Source of the DNA: Nocardia takedensis NBRC 100417
Lineage (GTDB): Bacteria; Actinomycetota; Actinomycetes; Mycobacteriales; Mycobacteriaceae
DNA length: 64,000 bases
Assembly (NCBI RefSeq): GCF_000308695.1
Contig: NZ_BAGG01000068.1
Location: forward strand, 62,001-126,000
Direction: 5' to 3'
In this document: piece by piece, positions 8,661 to 17,659 of the stretch
Layout: every line of letters begins with the position of its first letter
How positions within the stretch are numbered: the stretch's first letter is position 1
Translations under genes and position numbers: made by a program
Notes under the pieces: generated by a model
What the model was told of the DNA's origin: nothing
The model's input: the letters and a program-made list of their open reading frames with translations, nothing else
The model's database searches: none

Positions 8661-9383
8661 ATGACGGTGATCCTGCTGCGACACGGCGTGTCGACCTCGA
8701 ACACCGCCCGAACACTCGCGGGACGCAGCGCGGGCGTCGATCTGACCGAACGCGGAGCCGAACAGGCCCGCGCGGTCGCCGACCGGCTCGCCGCCCTGCC
8801 GATCGAGTACATCGTGCATTCGCCGTTGTTGCGCTGTCAGCGAACGGTGGCGCCGTTGGCCGAGAAGTTCGGGCTGGAACCGCGCTACGACGAGCGACTG
8901 CTCGAGGTCGACTACGGCGAGTGGACCGGGCGGCCGATCGCGGACCTGCTCACCGAACCGCTGTGGAAGGTGGTGCAGCGCCACGCCTCGGGCGCGGTGT
9001 TCCCCGGCGGCGAGGGGCTGGCCCAGGTGCAGGCCCGCGCGGTCGCCGCGATCCGCCACCACGAACGCGCCTTCGCCGAGGAACACGGCCGTGAGGTGCT
9101 GTGGGTCGCCTGTACCCACGGCGACGTGATCAAGTCGATCCTGGCCGACGCGCTCGGGCTGCACCTGGACGGGTTCCAGCGCATCGTCGTCGAACCGGCC
9201 TCGATCAGCGTGGTGCGCTATGCGGCGACCGCGCCGTACGTGTGGCGGCTCAACGACACCGGCACCGACCTGAGCGCGCTGATCCCGCCCGAGCCGAGCG
9301 CCTCGCCCGCTACCACCGGGCCGGTGCCCGGCGGGGAGGTCGGCGGCGGCGCGAGCGCGGATAATGGAAAAGCGGCGCCGTGA
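8661..9383 (+). CDS. histidine phosphatase, MSMEG_4193 family
   Basis: A 240-residue histidine-phosphatase-fold protein. The catalytic RHG motif is at LLRHGVST (residues 5-12) and the second His at CTHGD (about 151). Residues LLEVDYGEWTGRP match the phosphoglycerate-mutase superfamily. The C-terminal 40 residues are a Pro/Gly/Ala tail of low complexity. This subfamily is conserved next to DUF3090, an SCO1664-like protein and mshC in many actinobacteria, exactly as here. The substrate is unknown. Confidence 0.88.
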   Translation: MTVILLRHGVSTSNTARTLAGRSAGVDLTERGAEQARAVADRLAALPIEYIVHSPLLRCQRTVAPLAEKFGLEPRYDERLLEVDYGEWTGRPIADLLTEPLWKVVQRHASGAVFPGGEGLAQVQARAVAAIRHHERAFAEEHGREVLWVACTHGDVIKSILADALGLHLDGFQRIVVEPASISVVRYAATAPYVWRLNDTGTDLSALIPPEPSASPATTGPVPGGEVGGGASADNGKAAP

Positions 9384-9439
9384 GTTGGATCCGCGTCCGC
9401 CGTGGGTAGTCGATCAGGGTCACGTAGCAGGAGGTGCAG

Positions 9440-10024
9440 GTGGCACGAGCAATCCATGTATTTCGCACCCCCGATCGTTTCGTCGCCGGGACCGTCGGTG
9501 AGCCGGGCGATCGCGCGTTCTACTTGCAGGCCGTGCAGGAGCCGAGGGTGGTGAGCGTGCTGCTGGAGAAGCAGCAGGTCAAGGTGCTCGCCGACCGGAT
9601 GGGTCTGCTGCTGGACGAGGTCGGGCGCCGCTTCGGCGCGCCCGTGCCGCCCCAGGCCGAGGACGTCAGCGACACCGCGCCGCTGGTCACCCCGGTCGAC
9701 GCCGAATTCCGGGTCGGCACCATGGGTCTGGGCTGGGACGCCGACGCGGGCGCGGTCGTGGTGGAGTTGCTGGCCATCACCGAGACCGAGGTCGACGAGT
9801 CCGTCGTACTCGACGACACCGAGGAGGGCCCCGACGCCGTGCGGGTGTTCCTCACCCCGGTGCAGGCGCGCGAGTTCGCGCTGCGCTCGACCCGGGTGAT
9901 CGCGGCGGGCCGCCCGCCGTGCCCGCTGTGTGGTGAGCCACTCTCGGCGCGCGGACACATGTGCGTGCGCACGAACGGGTACAAGCGCGGTGAGATCTTC
10001 GGTACGGCCGAGTTGGAGGAGTGA
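9440..10024 (+). CDS. DUF3090 family protein
   Basis: About 194 residues matching the actinobacterial DUF3090 family (starts MARAIHVFRTPDRFVAGTVG). The C-terminal CPLCGEPLSARGHMC carries three Cys and a His and could bind zinc. The GTG at 9440 is chosen because AGGAGG (9429-9434) ends five bases before it. The function is unknown. It lies between the phosphatase and the SCO1664-like gene, and its stop is within a base or two of the next GTG, which indicates one operon. Confidence 0.88.
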   Translation: MARAIHVFRTPDRFVAGTVGEPGDRAFYLQAVQEPRVVSVLLEKQQVKVLADRMGLLLDEVGRRFGAPVPPQAEDVSDTAPLVTPVDAEFRVGTMGLGWDADAGAVVVELLAITETEVDESVVLDDTEEGPDAVRVFLTPVQAREFALRSTRVIAAGRPPCPLCGEPLSARGHMCVRTNGYKRGEIFGTAELEE

Positions 10025-10025
10025 T

Positions 10026-10847
10026 GTGGCCGTCGGGCACGAGCGCGAGGAACAGGACGCCGAGCGGTTCCGCTCCGGCGAACTGATGGTGATCGGCCGG
10101 GTGAACGTGGCGAGCAACGTCACCCTGGTCTGCGAGATCGGCGACGCCGAGGACCCGCTGCGGGTGGTGTACAAGCCGGTGCGCGGGGAGCGTCCGCTGT
10201 GGGATTTCCCCGACGGCACGTTGGCGGGCCGCGAGGTGGCCTCGTATCTGATCTCCGAGGCGATCGGCTGGGAGGTCATCCCGCAGACGATCCTGCGCGA
10301 CGGACCCTACGGGCCGGGAATGGTGCAGCGCTGGGTGGAGTCCGCGGATCAGCACACCGAGCGGGCCGACCGGTTCGACCTGGTGGACCTGTGTCCGGCG
10401 GGTGCGGTGCCGGAGGGGTTCGTGGAGGTGCTGCGCGCGGTCGACCAGGACGACAACGAGGTGTCGCTCGTGCACGCCGACGACCCGCGCCTGCGCCGGA
10501 TGGCGGTGCTCGACGTGCTGCTCAACAACGCCGACCGCAAGGGCGGGCACGCGCTCGAAGGCGTGGACGGCAAGGTCTACGGCGTCGACCACGGCATCTG
10601 CCTGCACACCGAGGACAAGTTGCGCACGGTGCTGTGGGGCTGGGCGGCCCAACCGGTGGGCGAGGACCTGATCGCCGATGTGGAGACCTTCGCCGAGACG
10701 TTGCCGGGCGCGGTCGCCGACGCCTTGGCCCCGCACGTCACCGACGCCGAGATCGACGCCCTCGTCGCGCGCACCAAGGATCTGCTCGAGCACCGGGTGA
10801 TGCCGGTGCCGCACGGTCCGCGTCCCATCCCGTGGCCCGCCTTCTGA
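10026..10847 (+). CDS. SCO1664 family protein (PI-kinase-like fold)
   Basis: About 273 residues. A GTG at 10026 follows GGAGGAG. The kinase-like signatures LLNNADRKGGH and GVDHGICLH are the catalytic and metal-binding loops seen in the phosphatidylinositol 3/4-kinase-related SCO1664 family. YKPVRGERPLWDFPDGTL resembles the nucleotide-binding lysine region. It may be a protein, lipid or small-molecule kinase; the substrate is unknown. It belongs to the conserved phosphatase - DUF3090 - SCO1664 - mshC block. Confidence 0.85.
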   Translation: MAVGHEREEQDAERFRSGELMVIGRVNVASNVTLVCEIGDAEDPLRVVYKPVRGERPLWDFPDGTLAGREVASYLISEAIGWEVIPQTILRDGPYGPGMVQRWVESADQHTERADRFDLVDLCPAGAVPEGFVEVLRAVDQDDNEVSLVHADDPRLRRMAVLDVLLNNADRKGGHALEGVDGKVYGVDHGICLHTEDKLRTVLWGWAAQPVGEDLIADVETFAETLPGAVADALAPHVTDAEIDALVARTKDLLEHRVMPVPHGPRPIPWPAF

Positions 10848-11148
10848 GGCGTGCGGGTCCGCGCCGTCGTACCGGGTGTCGACTCGCGTCGCGTGCGTAC
10901 TCGCGGGCCGTGCCGTGACCGGTCGCACAGCCCCCGATGGTGCGGGCGGCCCGCGGGTTTCGTAGCCTGGAGGCTGGGGGTGAGCCTCGTCACCGGTCGG
11001 CGCGATCTTCGGTTCCGTGGGACGGTAACGATTGACTTTCCCGAACGCCGCCGTCGACGCAGGTCCGGGGTGGTGACCACACGGGGTCGCGCCGGTCGCG
11101 GGCCGGGGTGGCAGGCGGAGTTCCCGAGCGGACCTCTACCCTCGAATC
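10848..11148. other. intergenic, no gene recognised
   Basis: About 300 bases between the SCO1664-like gene and mshC. One frame is open through it into mshC, but its Arg-rich codons look random. I see no hairpin or clear operator. It probably holds the mshC promoter. Confidence 0.5.
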
Positions 11149-12387
11149 ATGCAGTCCTGGTCCGATATCGCCCTACCGACAGTCCCCGGAACAGGGCCGC
11201 CGTTGCGGTTGTACGACACCGCCGACCGGCAGGTGCGTCCGGTCACGCCGGGCTCCACGGCGACGATGTACGTCTGCGGCATCACCCCGTACGACGCCAC
11301 CCATCTCGGTCACGCGGCCACCTACCTGACCTTCGACCTGGTCAATCGGGTGTGGCGCGACGCCGGACACGACGTGCACTACGTGCAGAACGTCACCGAC
11401 GTGGACGACCCGCTGTTCGAGCGCGCCGAACGCGACGGCCTGGACTGGCGCGAACTGGGCGACCGCGAGGTGGCGCTGTTCCGCGAGGACATGGCCGCGC
11501 TGCGGGTGGTCCCGCCGCGCGATTACATCGGCGCGGTCGAGTCGGTCGACGAGGTGATCGAACTGGTCGACAAGCTGCTCGCCTCGGGCGCGGCCTACGT
11601 CGTGGACGATGCGCAGTACCCGGACATCTACTTCCGGGTCGAGGCCACCGACCAGTTCGGGTACGAATCCGGCTACGACCGGGCGACCATGGAGCGGCTG
11701 TTCGCCGAGCGCGGCGGCGACCCGGACCGTCCGGGCAAGCACGACACGATCGACGCGCTGCTGTGGCGCGCGGCCCGCCCGGGTGAGCCGTCGTGGCAGG
11801 CCCCGTTCGGCGAGGGCAGGCCCGGTTGGCACATCGAGTGCGCGGCGATCGCGCTCAACCGCATCGGCAGCGGGATCGACATCCAGGGCGGCGGCAGCGA
11901 CCTGATCTACCCGCACCACGAGTACTCGGCGGCGCACGCGGAATCGCTGCGCACCGGCGAACGGTTCGCCCGCCACTACGTGCACGCCGGGCTGATCGGC
12001 CTGGACGGCGAGAAGATGTCCAAATCGCGCGGCAACCTGGTGCTGGTCTCGACGTTGCGGCGCGCGGGCACCGACCCGGCCGCGATCCGGCTGGGCCTGT
12101 ACGCGGGCCACTACCGCGCGGACCGGATGTGGACCGAGCAGGTGCTCGCCGACGCCGAGTGTCGCCTGGACCTGTGGCGTCGGGCGGTGGCGCTGGGCTC
12201 CGGGCCCGCGGCCGCCGACACCGTCGCGCGGGTCCGTCAGCATCTGGCCGACGATCTGGACACCCCGAAGGCGCTCGCGGCGCTGGATCACTGGGCGACG
12301 CGCGCGCTGGACTACGGCGGCCCCGACACCGAGGCGCCGCGCGTGATCGCGACCGCCGTGGACGCGCTGCTGGGCGTGCGTCTCTGA
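11149..12387 (+). CDS. mshC: L-cysteine:GlcN-Ins ligase (mycothiol synthesis)
   Basis: A 412-residue class I aminoacyl-tRNA-synthetase-like ligase. It joins cysteine to 1-D-myo-inosityl-2-amino-2-deoxy-alpha-D-glucopyranoside using ATP, the third committed step of mycothiol synthesis. Visible features: HIGH-type motif HLGHA after YVCGITPYDAT (a zinc-ligand Cys lies in this segment), WHIECAAI and PHHEYSAAHAE (zinc and substrate region), and KMSKS in GEKMSKSRG. The length equals characterised MshC. It distinguishes mycothiol-producing actinobacteria. Confidence 0.96.
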   Translation: MQSWSDIALPTVPGTGPPLRLYDTADRQVRPVTPGSTATMYVCGITPYDATHLGHAATYLTFDLVNRVWRDAGHDVHYVQNVTDVDDPLFERAERDGLDWRELGDREVALFREDMAALRVVPPRDYIGAVESVDEVIELVDKLLASGAAYVVDDAQYPDIYFRVEATDQFGYESGYDRATMERLFAERGGDPDRPGKHDTIDALLWRAARPGEPSWQAPFGEGRPGWHIECAAIALNRIGSGIDIQGGGSDLIYPHHEYSAAHAESLRTGERFARHYVHAGLIGLDGEKMSKSRGNLVLVSTLRRAGTDPAAIRLGLYAGHYRADRMWTEQVLADAECRLDLWRRAVALGSGPAAADTVARVRQHLADDLDTPKALAALDHWATRALDYGGPDTEAPRVIATAVDALLGVRL

Positions 12388-12426
12388 CCGCTTGCCCCGA
12401 CGCACCGGACGTGATCTGGTGCAAGG

Positions 12427-13500
12427 ATGTGTGAGCTGAGTGTCCGCGGTCTGGCCGGCCGTTTTCCCGGCGTGGTCCTGCCCGCGGTGCCGCCGCTGCG
12501 GCCCGCCGGGGAGCCGGGGTCGGAGTCGACGATCCGGGCCCGGCGGCGCTTCCTCGGCAGCGATGTGGTGGATGCCGACACCGGCGCGGTGCGCGCCGAC
12601 CGGGTGGCGCTGTCCTGGGTGGGCTGCGCGACCTACGTGCTGGCGATCGGCGGCGTCGTCGTGCTGCTCGACGCGTGGGTGCCGCGGCTGATGAGTTCCG
12701 GCTACGTTCCGGCGTCGCCGCAGGACCTCGCGGATCTGCGGCCCGCCGCGATCCTGATCGGGCACGGCCACTTCGACCACGCGGGCGACGCGGGACGGAT
12801 CGCCGAGGCGAGCGGCGCGGTGGTGTACGGCACCGCCGAGCACTGCGCGGCCATCCGCGCCCAGGTTCTCGCACCGAGCTTTCCCACCGTCGCCCTCGGT
12901 GACGCCGCCACGCCGCCGGGGCACAGTCACGAGTTCACCGTGGGCCCGGTCGCGGTGACGGCGATCCGGCATCTGCATTCCGCGCCGACCGCGCCCGATC
13001 GCGACGACCCGGCGCGGCCGTTCTTCCCGAGGCCGCGCCTCGCGCCGATCCTGCGTCATCCGCCGACGCGCGCCGACTTGGCCGAGACGGTGCCGCGCCT
13101 GCGCGACGCGGAGGGCGGCGTACTGCTCTATCAAGTGCGCGTGCCGGGTTTCTCGCTGGTGTGGCACGACTCCTCGGGCCCGCTGACCGAACGCGCGCCG
13201 CAGGTGCTCGAGACCTTGGCCGCGCTGCCCGGCACGGATCTGCACATCGGCGCGGTCCAGGGCTACAACCAGATCACCAACGGTCTGCGCGACCCGCGCC
13301 GCTACATCGAGGCCCTCGCCCCCGCCCTGTTCGTCCCGACCCATCACGACAACTGGCTTCCCGGCCTCACCGCCCCGGCCGCCACCTACGATCGCGCGCT
13401 GCACGCGGAGGTGGCGCGTGTCGGTTCCGCGCCGCGAGTGCGCACACTGCACGACCGCATCGATTACGTCCGTCCGGAGCGTCTCACCTTCCGACTCTGA
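12427..13500 (+). CDS. MBL-fold metallo-hydrolase
   Basis: A 357-residue protein with a metallo-beta-lactamase fold. The metal motif GHGHFDHAGD (HxHxDH) is intact, with later ligands in RHLHSAP and THHDNW. The usual beta-strand before the motif is present (VGCATYVLAIGGVVVLLDAW). It may belong to the UlaG/RNase Z-like broad group; the substrate is unknown. It begins 40 bases after mshC and may be co-transcribed. A CsoR-like site lies downstream, so the next gene is probably separately controlled. Confidence 0.78.
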   Translation: MCELSVRGLAGRFPGVVLPAVPPLRPAGEPGSESTIRARRRFLGSDVVDADTGAVRADRVALSWVGCATYVLAIGGVVVLLDAWVPRLMSSGYVPASPQDLADLRPAAILIGHGHFDHAGDAGRIAEASGAVVYGTAEHCAAIRAQVLAPSFPTVALGDAATPPGHSHEFTVGPVAVTAIRHLHSAPTAPDRDDPARPFFPRPRLAPILRHPPTRADLAETVPRLRDAEGGVLLYQVRVPGFSLVWHDSSGPLTERAPQVLETLAALPGTDLHIGAVQGYNQITNGLRDPRRYIEALAPALFVPTHHDNWLPGLTAPAATYDRALHAEVARVGSAPRVRTLHDRIDYVRPERLTFRL

Positions 13501-13539
13501 CCGCGCCCATGACGGGAATCTCTCGCCACCGAACCGACT

Positions 13540-13558
13540 TATACCCATGGGGGGTATA
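13540..13558. promoter_or_regulatory. CsoR-like copper operator
   Basis: A perfect inverted repeat TATACCC - ATGGG - GGGTATA (7-bp arms, 5-bp spacer), 60 bases before the P-type ATPase start. It has the ATACCC/GGGTAT form known for CsoR-family copper-sensing repressors in actinobacteria. No csoR gene is in the window, so the repressor would act in trans. Confidence 0.6.
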
Positions 13559-13617
13559 TGGTCGAGGCAGGTGACGCGGCCCTCGCGCCGTCGCCACCTC
13601 CGGCGAAGGAGGAACCC

Positions 13618-15855
13618 ATGGATCACCGGGGCACAGGCCACCGCCACGATTCGGCGCGCGTATCCGACGGCGACACGACCCGCGAAGCCGACGACGCTCA
13701 CGGCCTCGACCGCGAATCGATCGCGGATCACGGACCGGCCGGGCTTCCACCGCCGCTCGGTCCCGACGGACCCGGCGATCGTGCCGCGCGCGAGGGGCAC
13801 GGCGACGACGGGCACGGGACCGGGCACGATCACCACGGCCACGACGGGATGTCGATGCGGGCCATGGCGGCCGATATGCGCGACCGGTTCCTGGTCGCCG
13901 CGGTGTTCTCCGTGCTGGTGATGGCGTGGTCCCCGATGGCCACGGACATGCTCGGCCTGCATCCGGCGGTGCCGTTCCGGTTGCGCGAAGACGTGTGGGC
14001 GCTGCTGTTGAGCCTGCCGGTGGTGTTCTATTCCTCGGCGATCTTCTTCACCGGGGCGGTGGCGGCGCTGCGGGCGCGGACCCTGGACATGATGGTGCTG
14101 GTCGCGGTGGCGATCGGCGCGGGGTGGCTGTATTCGCTGGCGATCACGGTGACCGGCGGCGGCGAGGTGTTCTACGAGGCGTCGACGATGTTGGCGACGT
14201 TCGTGCTGTTGGGGCACTGGTTCGAGATGCGGGCTCGGGGCGGGGCCAACGACGCGATCGGTTCGCTGCTGGACCTCGCGCCGCCGCGGGCGGAGGTGCT
14301 GCGCGACGGTGTGCCGGTGGAGGTGCCGACGACCGAGGTGGTCGTGGGGGATCTGCTGCTGGTGCGGCCCGGCGCGAAGATCGCGGTGGACGGTGTGGTC
14401 GAGCGGGGCGAGAGCGCCGTGGACGAGTCGATGGTGACCGGGGAGAGTCTGCCGGTGCGCAAAGCGCCGGGATCGACGGTGATCGGGGCCTCGCTCAACA
14501 CCGACGGCGCGTTGCGGGTGCGGGCGACGGCGGTCGGGTCCGACACCGCGCTGTCGCGGATCGTGGATCTGGTGCGGCAGGCGCAGAGTTCGCGGGCCCC
14601 CGGTCAGCGGTTGGCCGACCGTGCCGCGTTCTGGTTGGTCCTGGTCGCGTTGGTCGGCGGCGGGCTGACGTTGGCGGTGTGGCTGCTGGCGGGTGCGTCG
14701 TTCGCGACGGCGATGCTGTTCGCCATCACGGTGGTCGTCATCACCTGCCCGGACGCGCTGGGGTTGGCGACGCCGACCGCGATCATGGTGGGCACCGGTC
14801 TGGGCGCCAAGCGCGGCGTGCTGTTCAAGAACGCGCTCGCCCTGGAGACCGCGGCGCGCGTCGAGGTCGTGGTGTTCGACAAGACCGGCACGCTGACCAA
14901 GGGCGAACCGGAGGTCACCGACGTCCGCGCGACGGGGGACGCGACGCGCGCCTTGGCGTTGGCGGCGGCGGTGGAGCGCGAGTCCGAGCATCCGCTGGCG
15001 GGGGCGGTGGTCCGGCACGCGCAGGCGTCCGGGGTGCAGAACCTGTCCGCGACGCGTTTCGAGAACGTCCCCGGACACGGCGCCCTCGGCGAGGTGGACG
15101 GGCATCGGGTGGTGGTCGGCAATCGACGCCTGTTCGAGCGGGAGGGCATCGATCTCGGCGGATTGGCCGCGGACCGCGAGGAACTGGCGGCGACGGGACA
15201 CACCGCGGTGCTGGTCGCGGTGGATGGCGCGGCGGCCGCGGTCCTCGCGCTGGCCGACGCGCCGCGCGAGACCTCCGCCGCCGCGGTCGCGGCCCTGCAC
15301 GAGATGGGCGTGGACGTGGTGATGCTGACCGGCGACAACCGGGCCACCGCCGAACGCATCGGGGCCGATCTGGGCATCGACACGGTGATCGCCGAGGTGC
15401 TCCCAGGAGACAAGGCCGATCGGATCGCGGCGTTGCAACGCGACGGTCGCCGTGTCGCGATGGTCGGCGACGGCGTCAACGACGCGCCCGCGTTGGCCCG
15501 CGCGGATCTGGGCATCGCGATCGGCGCGGGCACGGACGTGGCGATCGAGACCGCGGATCTGGTGCTGATGCGCTCGGATCCCCTCGATGTCCCGACGGCG
15601 TTGCGGATCGGACGCGGCACCTTGCGCAAGATGCGCCAGAACCTCGCGTGGGCGGTCGGCTACAACACCGTCGCGCTGCCGGTGGCGGCCGGTGTCCTGG
15701 TGCCCGCCTTCGGTTTCACGCTGCGACCGGAGATCGCGGCGATGGCGATGTCGGGGTCGAGTGTGATCGTGGCGTTGAACGCGGTGGCCCTGCGCCGGTT
15801 GCCGCTGCCCGACGCCGTCACCACAACGACCGGGCGTGCCGCACGGCGTCGATGA
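13618..15855 (+). CDS. P1B-type heavy-metal ATPase with CPD motif
   Basis: About 745 residues. The ATG at 13618 follows AAGGAGGA. The His-rich cytoplasmic N-terminus (GHGDDGHGTGHDHHGHDG) replaces CxxC metal-binding domains, as in CopB. It has the DKTG phosphorylation site (Asp421), TGES, an HP dipeptide (SEHPLAG) and TGDN/GDGVND hinge motifs. The transmembrane metal motif is CPD (377-379) where CopA has CPC and CopB has CPH. The last helices read AWAVGYNT and MSGSSVIVALNA, closest to the CopB (P1B-3) class. It probably exports copper or a related ion. It overlaps the opposing GAP gene by 38 bases. Confidence 0.9.
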   Translation: MDHRGTGHRHDSARVSDGDTTREADDAHGLDRESIADHGPAGLPPPLGPDGPGDRAAREGHGDDGHGTGHDHHGHDGMSMRAMAADMRDRFLVAAVFSVLVMAWSPMATDMLGLHPAVPFRLREDVWALLLSLPVVFYSSAIFFTGAVAALRARTLDMMVLVAVAIGAGWLYSLAITVTGGGEVFYEASTMLATFVLLGHWFEMRARGGANDAIGSLLDLAPPRAEVLRDGVPVEVPTTEVVVGDLLLVRPGAKIAVDGVVERGESAVDESMVTGESLPVRKAPGSTVIGASLNTDGALRVRATAVGSDTALSRIVDLVRQAQSSRAPGQRLADRAAFWLVLVALVGGGLTLAVWLLAGASFATAMLFAITVVVITCPDALGLATPTAIMVGTGLGAKRGVLFKNALALETAARVEVVVFDKTGTLTKGEPEVTDVRATGDATRALALAAAVERESEHPLAGAVVRHAQASGVQNLSATRFENVPGHGALGEVDGHRVVVGNRRLFEREGIDLGGLAADREELAATGHTAVLVAVDGAAAAVLALADAPRETSAAAVAALHEMGVDVVMLTGDNRATAERIGADLGIDTVIAEVLPGDKADRIAALQRDGRRVAMVGDGVNDAPALARADLGIAIGAGTDVAIETADLVLMRSDPLDVPTALRIGRGTLRKMRQNLAWAVGYNTVALPVAAGVLVPAFGFTLRPEIAAMAMSGSSVIVALNAVALRRLPLPDAVTTTTGRAARRR

Positions 15856-16492
15856 CGAGCGCGAGGCCGAACAGTCCGAACAGGATGCGGATCGACAAGG
15901 GCCCGACGCGGACGAAGACCCGCACGATCGTGCGATAGACCCGTCGTGCTCTGGGCGTGCGCCGCACCGACAGCGTCAGGACCAGCAGCGGCGGGATCAG
16001 CGCCAGCGCGCAGTAGGCGAGGATGATCAGCGGCCACATGGTCGGTCGGTGTGCCGAGAGCATCGCGAGCGCGGCCAGATACGGGACGGCGGTCGGGGCC
16101 TGCGCGAGTCCGATGGCGATGCCGAGCAGTCCCAGCGCCCACGGTTTGCGGCGTACGTCGGCGGCCCAGGCGGGCGGTTCGCCCGCCGCGCGCACGGGCA
16201 GGCACGCGAACCCGAGCAGGCCCAGACCGATGAGCAGTTCGCCCCAGTAGCGCTGGGTCGGGGTGAGGCGGAAGTCGATCAGATCGGTCAGGAAGGTCAG
16301 CCCGAGCACGGTGCACAGGCCGAAGGTGGTGGTGACCAGGAAGACGCCGCCGAGGAAGCTCAGTCCGCCGGGCAGCGGGGACCGGCGACCCAGCCTGCTG
16401 TCGGTGACCACCGCCGTCGTGATTCCCACCAGCAGGACATCGAGCGAGTCGAGAAAGGCGAAGCCGGCCAACGCGATCAACAGTGTCACCAC
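15818..16492 (-). CDS. GAP family (Sap-like) membrane protein
   Basis: About 224 residues and six predicted membrane helices. The pattern is that of the GAP/Sap family, studied in mycobacteria as sulfolipid- and glycopeptidolipid-addressing proteins. The tandem GTG near 16489-16492 is taken as start; no good Shine-Dalgarno is visible and the frame is open upstream, so the start is uncertain. The 3' end overlaps the convergent ATPase gene by 38 bases. It begins about 30 bases after the DNA ligase gene on the same strand. Confidence 0.72.
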   Translation of the reverse strand: MVTLLIALAGFAFLDSLDVLLVGITTAVVTDSRLGRRSPLPGGLSFLGGVFLVTTTFGLCTVLGLTFLTDLIDFRLTPTQRYWGELLIGLGLLGFACLPVRAAGEPPAWAADVRRKPWALGLLGIAIGLAQAPTAVPYLAALAMLSAHRPTMWPLIILAYCALALIPPLLVLTLSVRRTPRARRVYRTIVRVFVRVGPLSIRILFGLFGLALVIDAVRHARSLW

Positions 16493-16523
16493 CGTGGTCA
16501 GCGTAGGGGGACCGGTCGTGCGT

Positions 16524-17474
16524 TCAGGTCCGCGGTTCCCGGACCACGTCGTCGGCCGCCTTGTCGGGGCGCAGGCCGCGCCAGGACGGGTGGCGCAGTC
16601 GGCCGTCACCGGTCCATTCGGCGAAGGACACCTCGCCGACCAGGCGCGGTTCGACCCACACCGCGTCCGCGACGTCGGCGGCGACCGCGGGGTCGTCGCG
16701 GCGCAGCGGTCGCAGGGCGGCGGCGAGGTCGTCGAGCATCCGTCGGGTGAATCCGGTGCCGACGTTGCCGATGTAGGTGAGCTCGCCGCGCCGGTCGTGC
16801 ACGGCCATCAGCAGCGAACCGATGCGCCCTTCCCGGCGGCCCGCGCCCGGTCGCCAGCCGACGATGACCACTTCCTGGTCGCGCACGTTCTTGACCTTGG
16901 TCCACAGCGGACTGCGGCGGCCGGGCAGGTACGGGCTGTCGAGGCGTTTGCAGAGGATGCCCTCGAGCCCTAGTTTCGCGGATTCGGCCAGGACGCGTTC
17001 GCCGCTGCCGGTGAGGCGGGGCGGGACGCGCCAGTGCGGACCGTGCGGGTCGAGTTGTTCGAGCAGTCGCCGCCGTCGCGCGTAGGGGAGGTCGATCAGC
17101 GACCGGTCGCCGATGTGCAGCAGGTCGAAGATCAGGTAGGTGGCGGGGACCGTGGCCGTCAGGGTGCGGATGAGGCCGGGGTGGCGTTGGTGCATGCGCG
17201 GTTGCAGGGCCTCGAAGGAGGTGCGCCCGTCGGGACGGAAGGTGACGATCTCGCCGTCGAGGACGAAGGGCGGGTCGGCGGGCGCCAGATCGGCGAGTTC
17301 GGGCCAAGCGGCGGTGATGTCCTTGTCGTTGCGCGATATCAGTCGCAGGTCGGCGCCGACGTAGGCCAGGGCGCGGATGCCGTCGAATTTGACCTCGTAA
17401 CTCCACCGGTCGTCGTCGTGGGGAAGGGGGCCGGCGGCGGCCGACATCGGTGCGTAGCGGGGCAGCCCCGTCAC
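16524..17474 (-). CDS. ATP-dependent DNA ligase (LigC/LigD-ligase type)
   Basis: A 316-residue stand-alone ATP-dependent ligase. Motif I is EVKFDGIR, with adenylated Lys29. Also seen are LDGEIV (motif III), LEGILCKR (motif IV) and LWTKVKN (motif V), followed by an OB fold (QEVVIVGWRPGAGRREGRIG). It lacks the polymerase and phosphoesterase domains of full LigD, so it resembles LigC or an isolated LigD ligase domain used in repair or end joining. It starts at a GTG; the neighbouring genes give no repair context. Confidence 0.85.
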   Translation of the reverse strand: MTGLPRYAPMSAAAGPLPHDDDRWSYEVKFDGIRALAYVGADLRLISRNDKDITAAWPELADLAPADPPFVLDGEIVTFRPDGRTSFEALQPRMHQRHPGLIRTLTATVPATYLIFDLLHIGDRSLIDLPYARRRRLLEQLDPHGPHWRVPPRLTGSGERVLAESAKLGLEGILCKRLDSPYLPGRRSPLWTKVKNVRDQEVVIVGWRPGAGRREGRIGSLLMAVHDRRGELTYIGNVGTGFTRRMLDDLAAALRPLRRDDPAVAADVADAVWVEPRLVGEVSFAEWTGDGRLRHPSWRGLRPDKAADDVVREPRT

Positions 17475-17659
17475 CCTCGCCTCGTCGCCATCGCCGGTCC
17501 TCTCGGAACATGTACGCCGATCGCATCAAAGGTACCGTTCGGTCTGTTTTGTGGGTGGGAAACAGATCCGGAATTCGCGCGCCGCGGATGTCGATAACGT
17601 CGGATCGGCTCCGTCCCAGGGGTGAGAACACGACAGCCGTCCGAACAGAGGAGAACCCG

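Noticed and set aside
10851..11148. Possible N-terminal extension gene upstream of mshC
   Set aside because: The open frame is different from mshC and its codons look random; mshC has full family length from 11149.
11173..15438. A 1421-codon open frame on the minus strand opposite mshC, the MBL gene and the ATPase
   Set aside because: It is an antisense shadow of high-GC coding on the plus strand; the translation is Arg/Gly/His-rich and has no domain logic.
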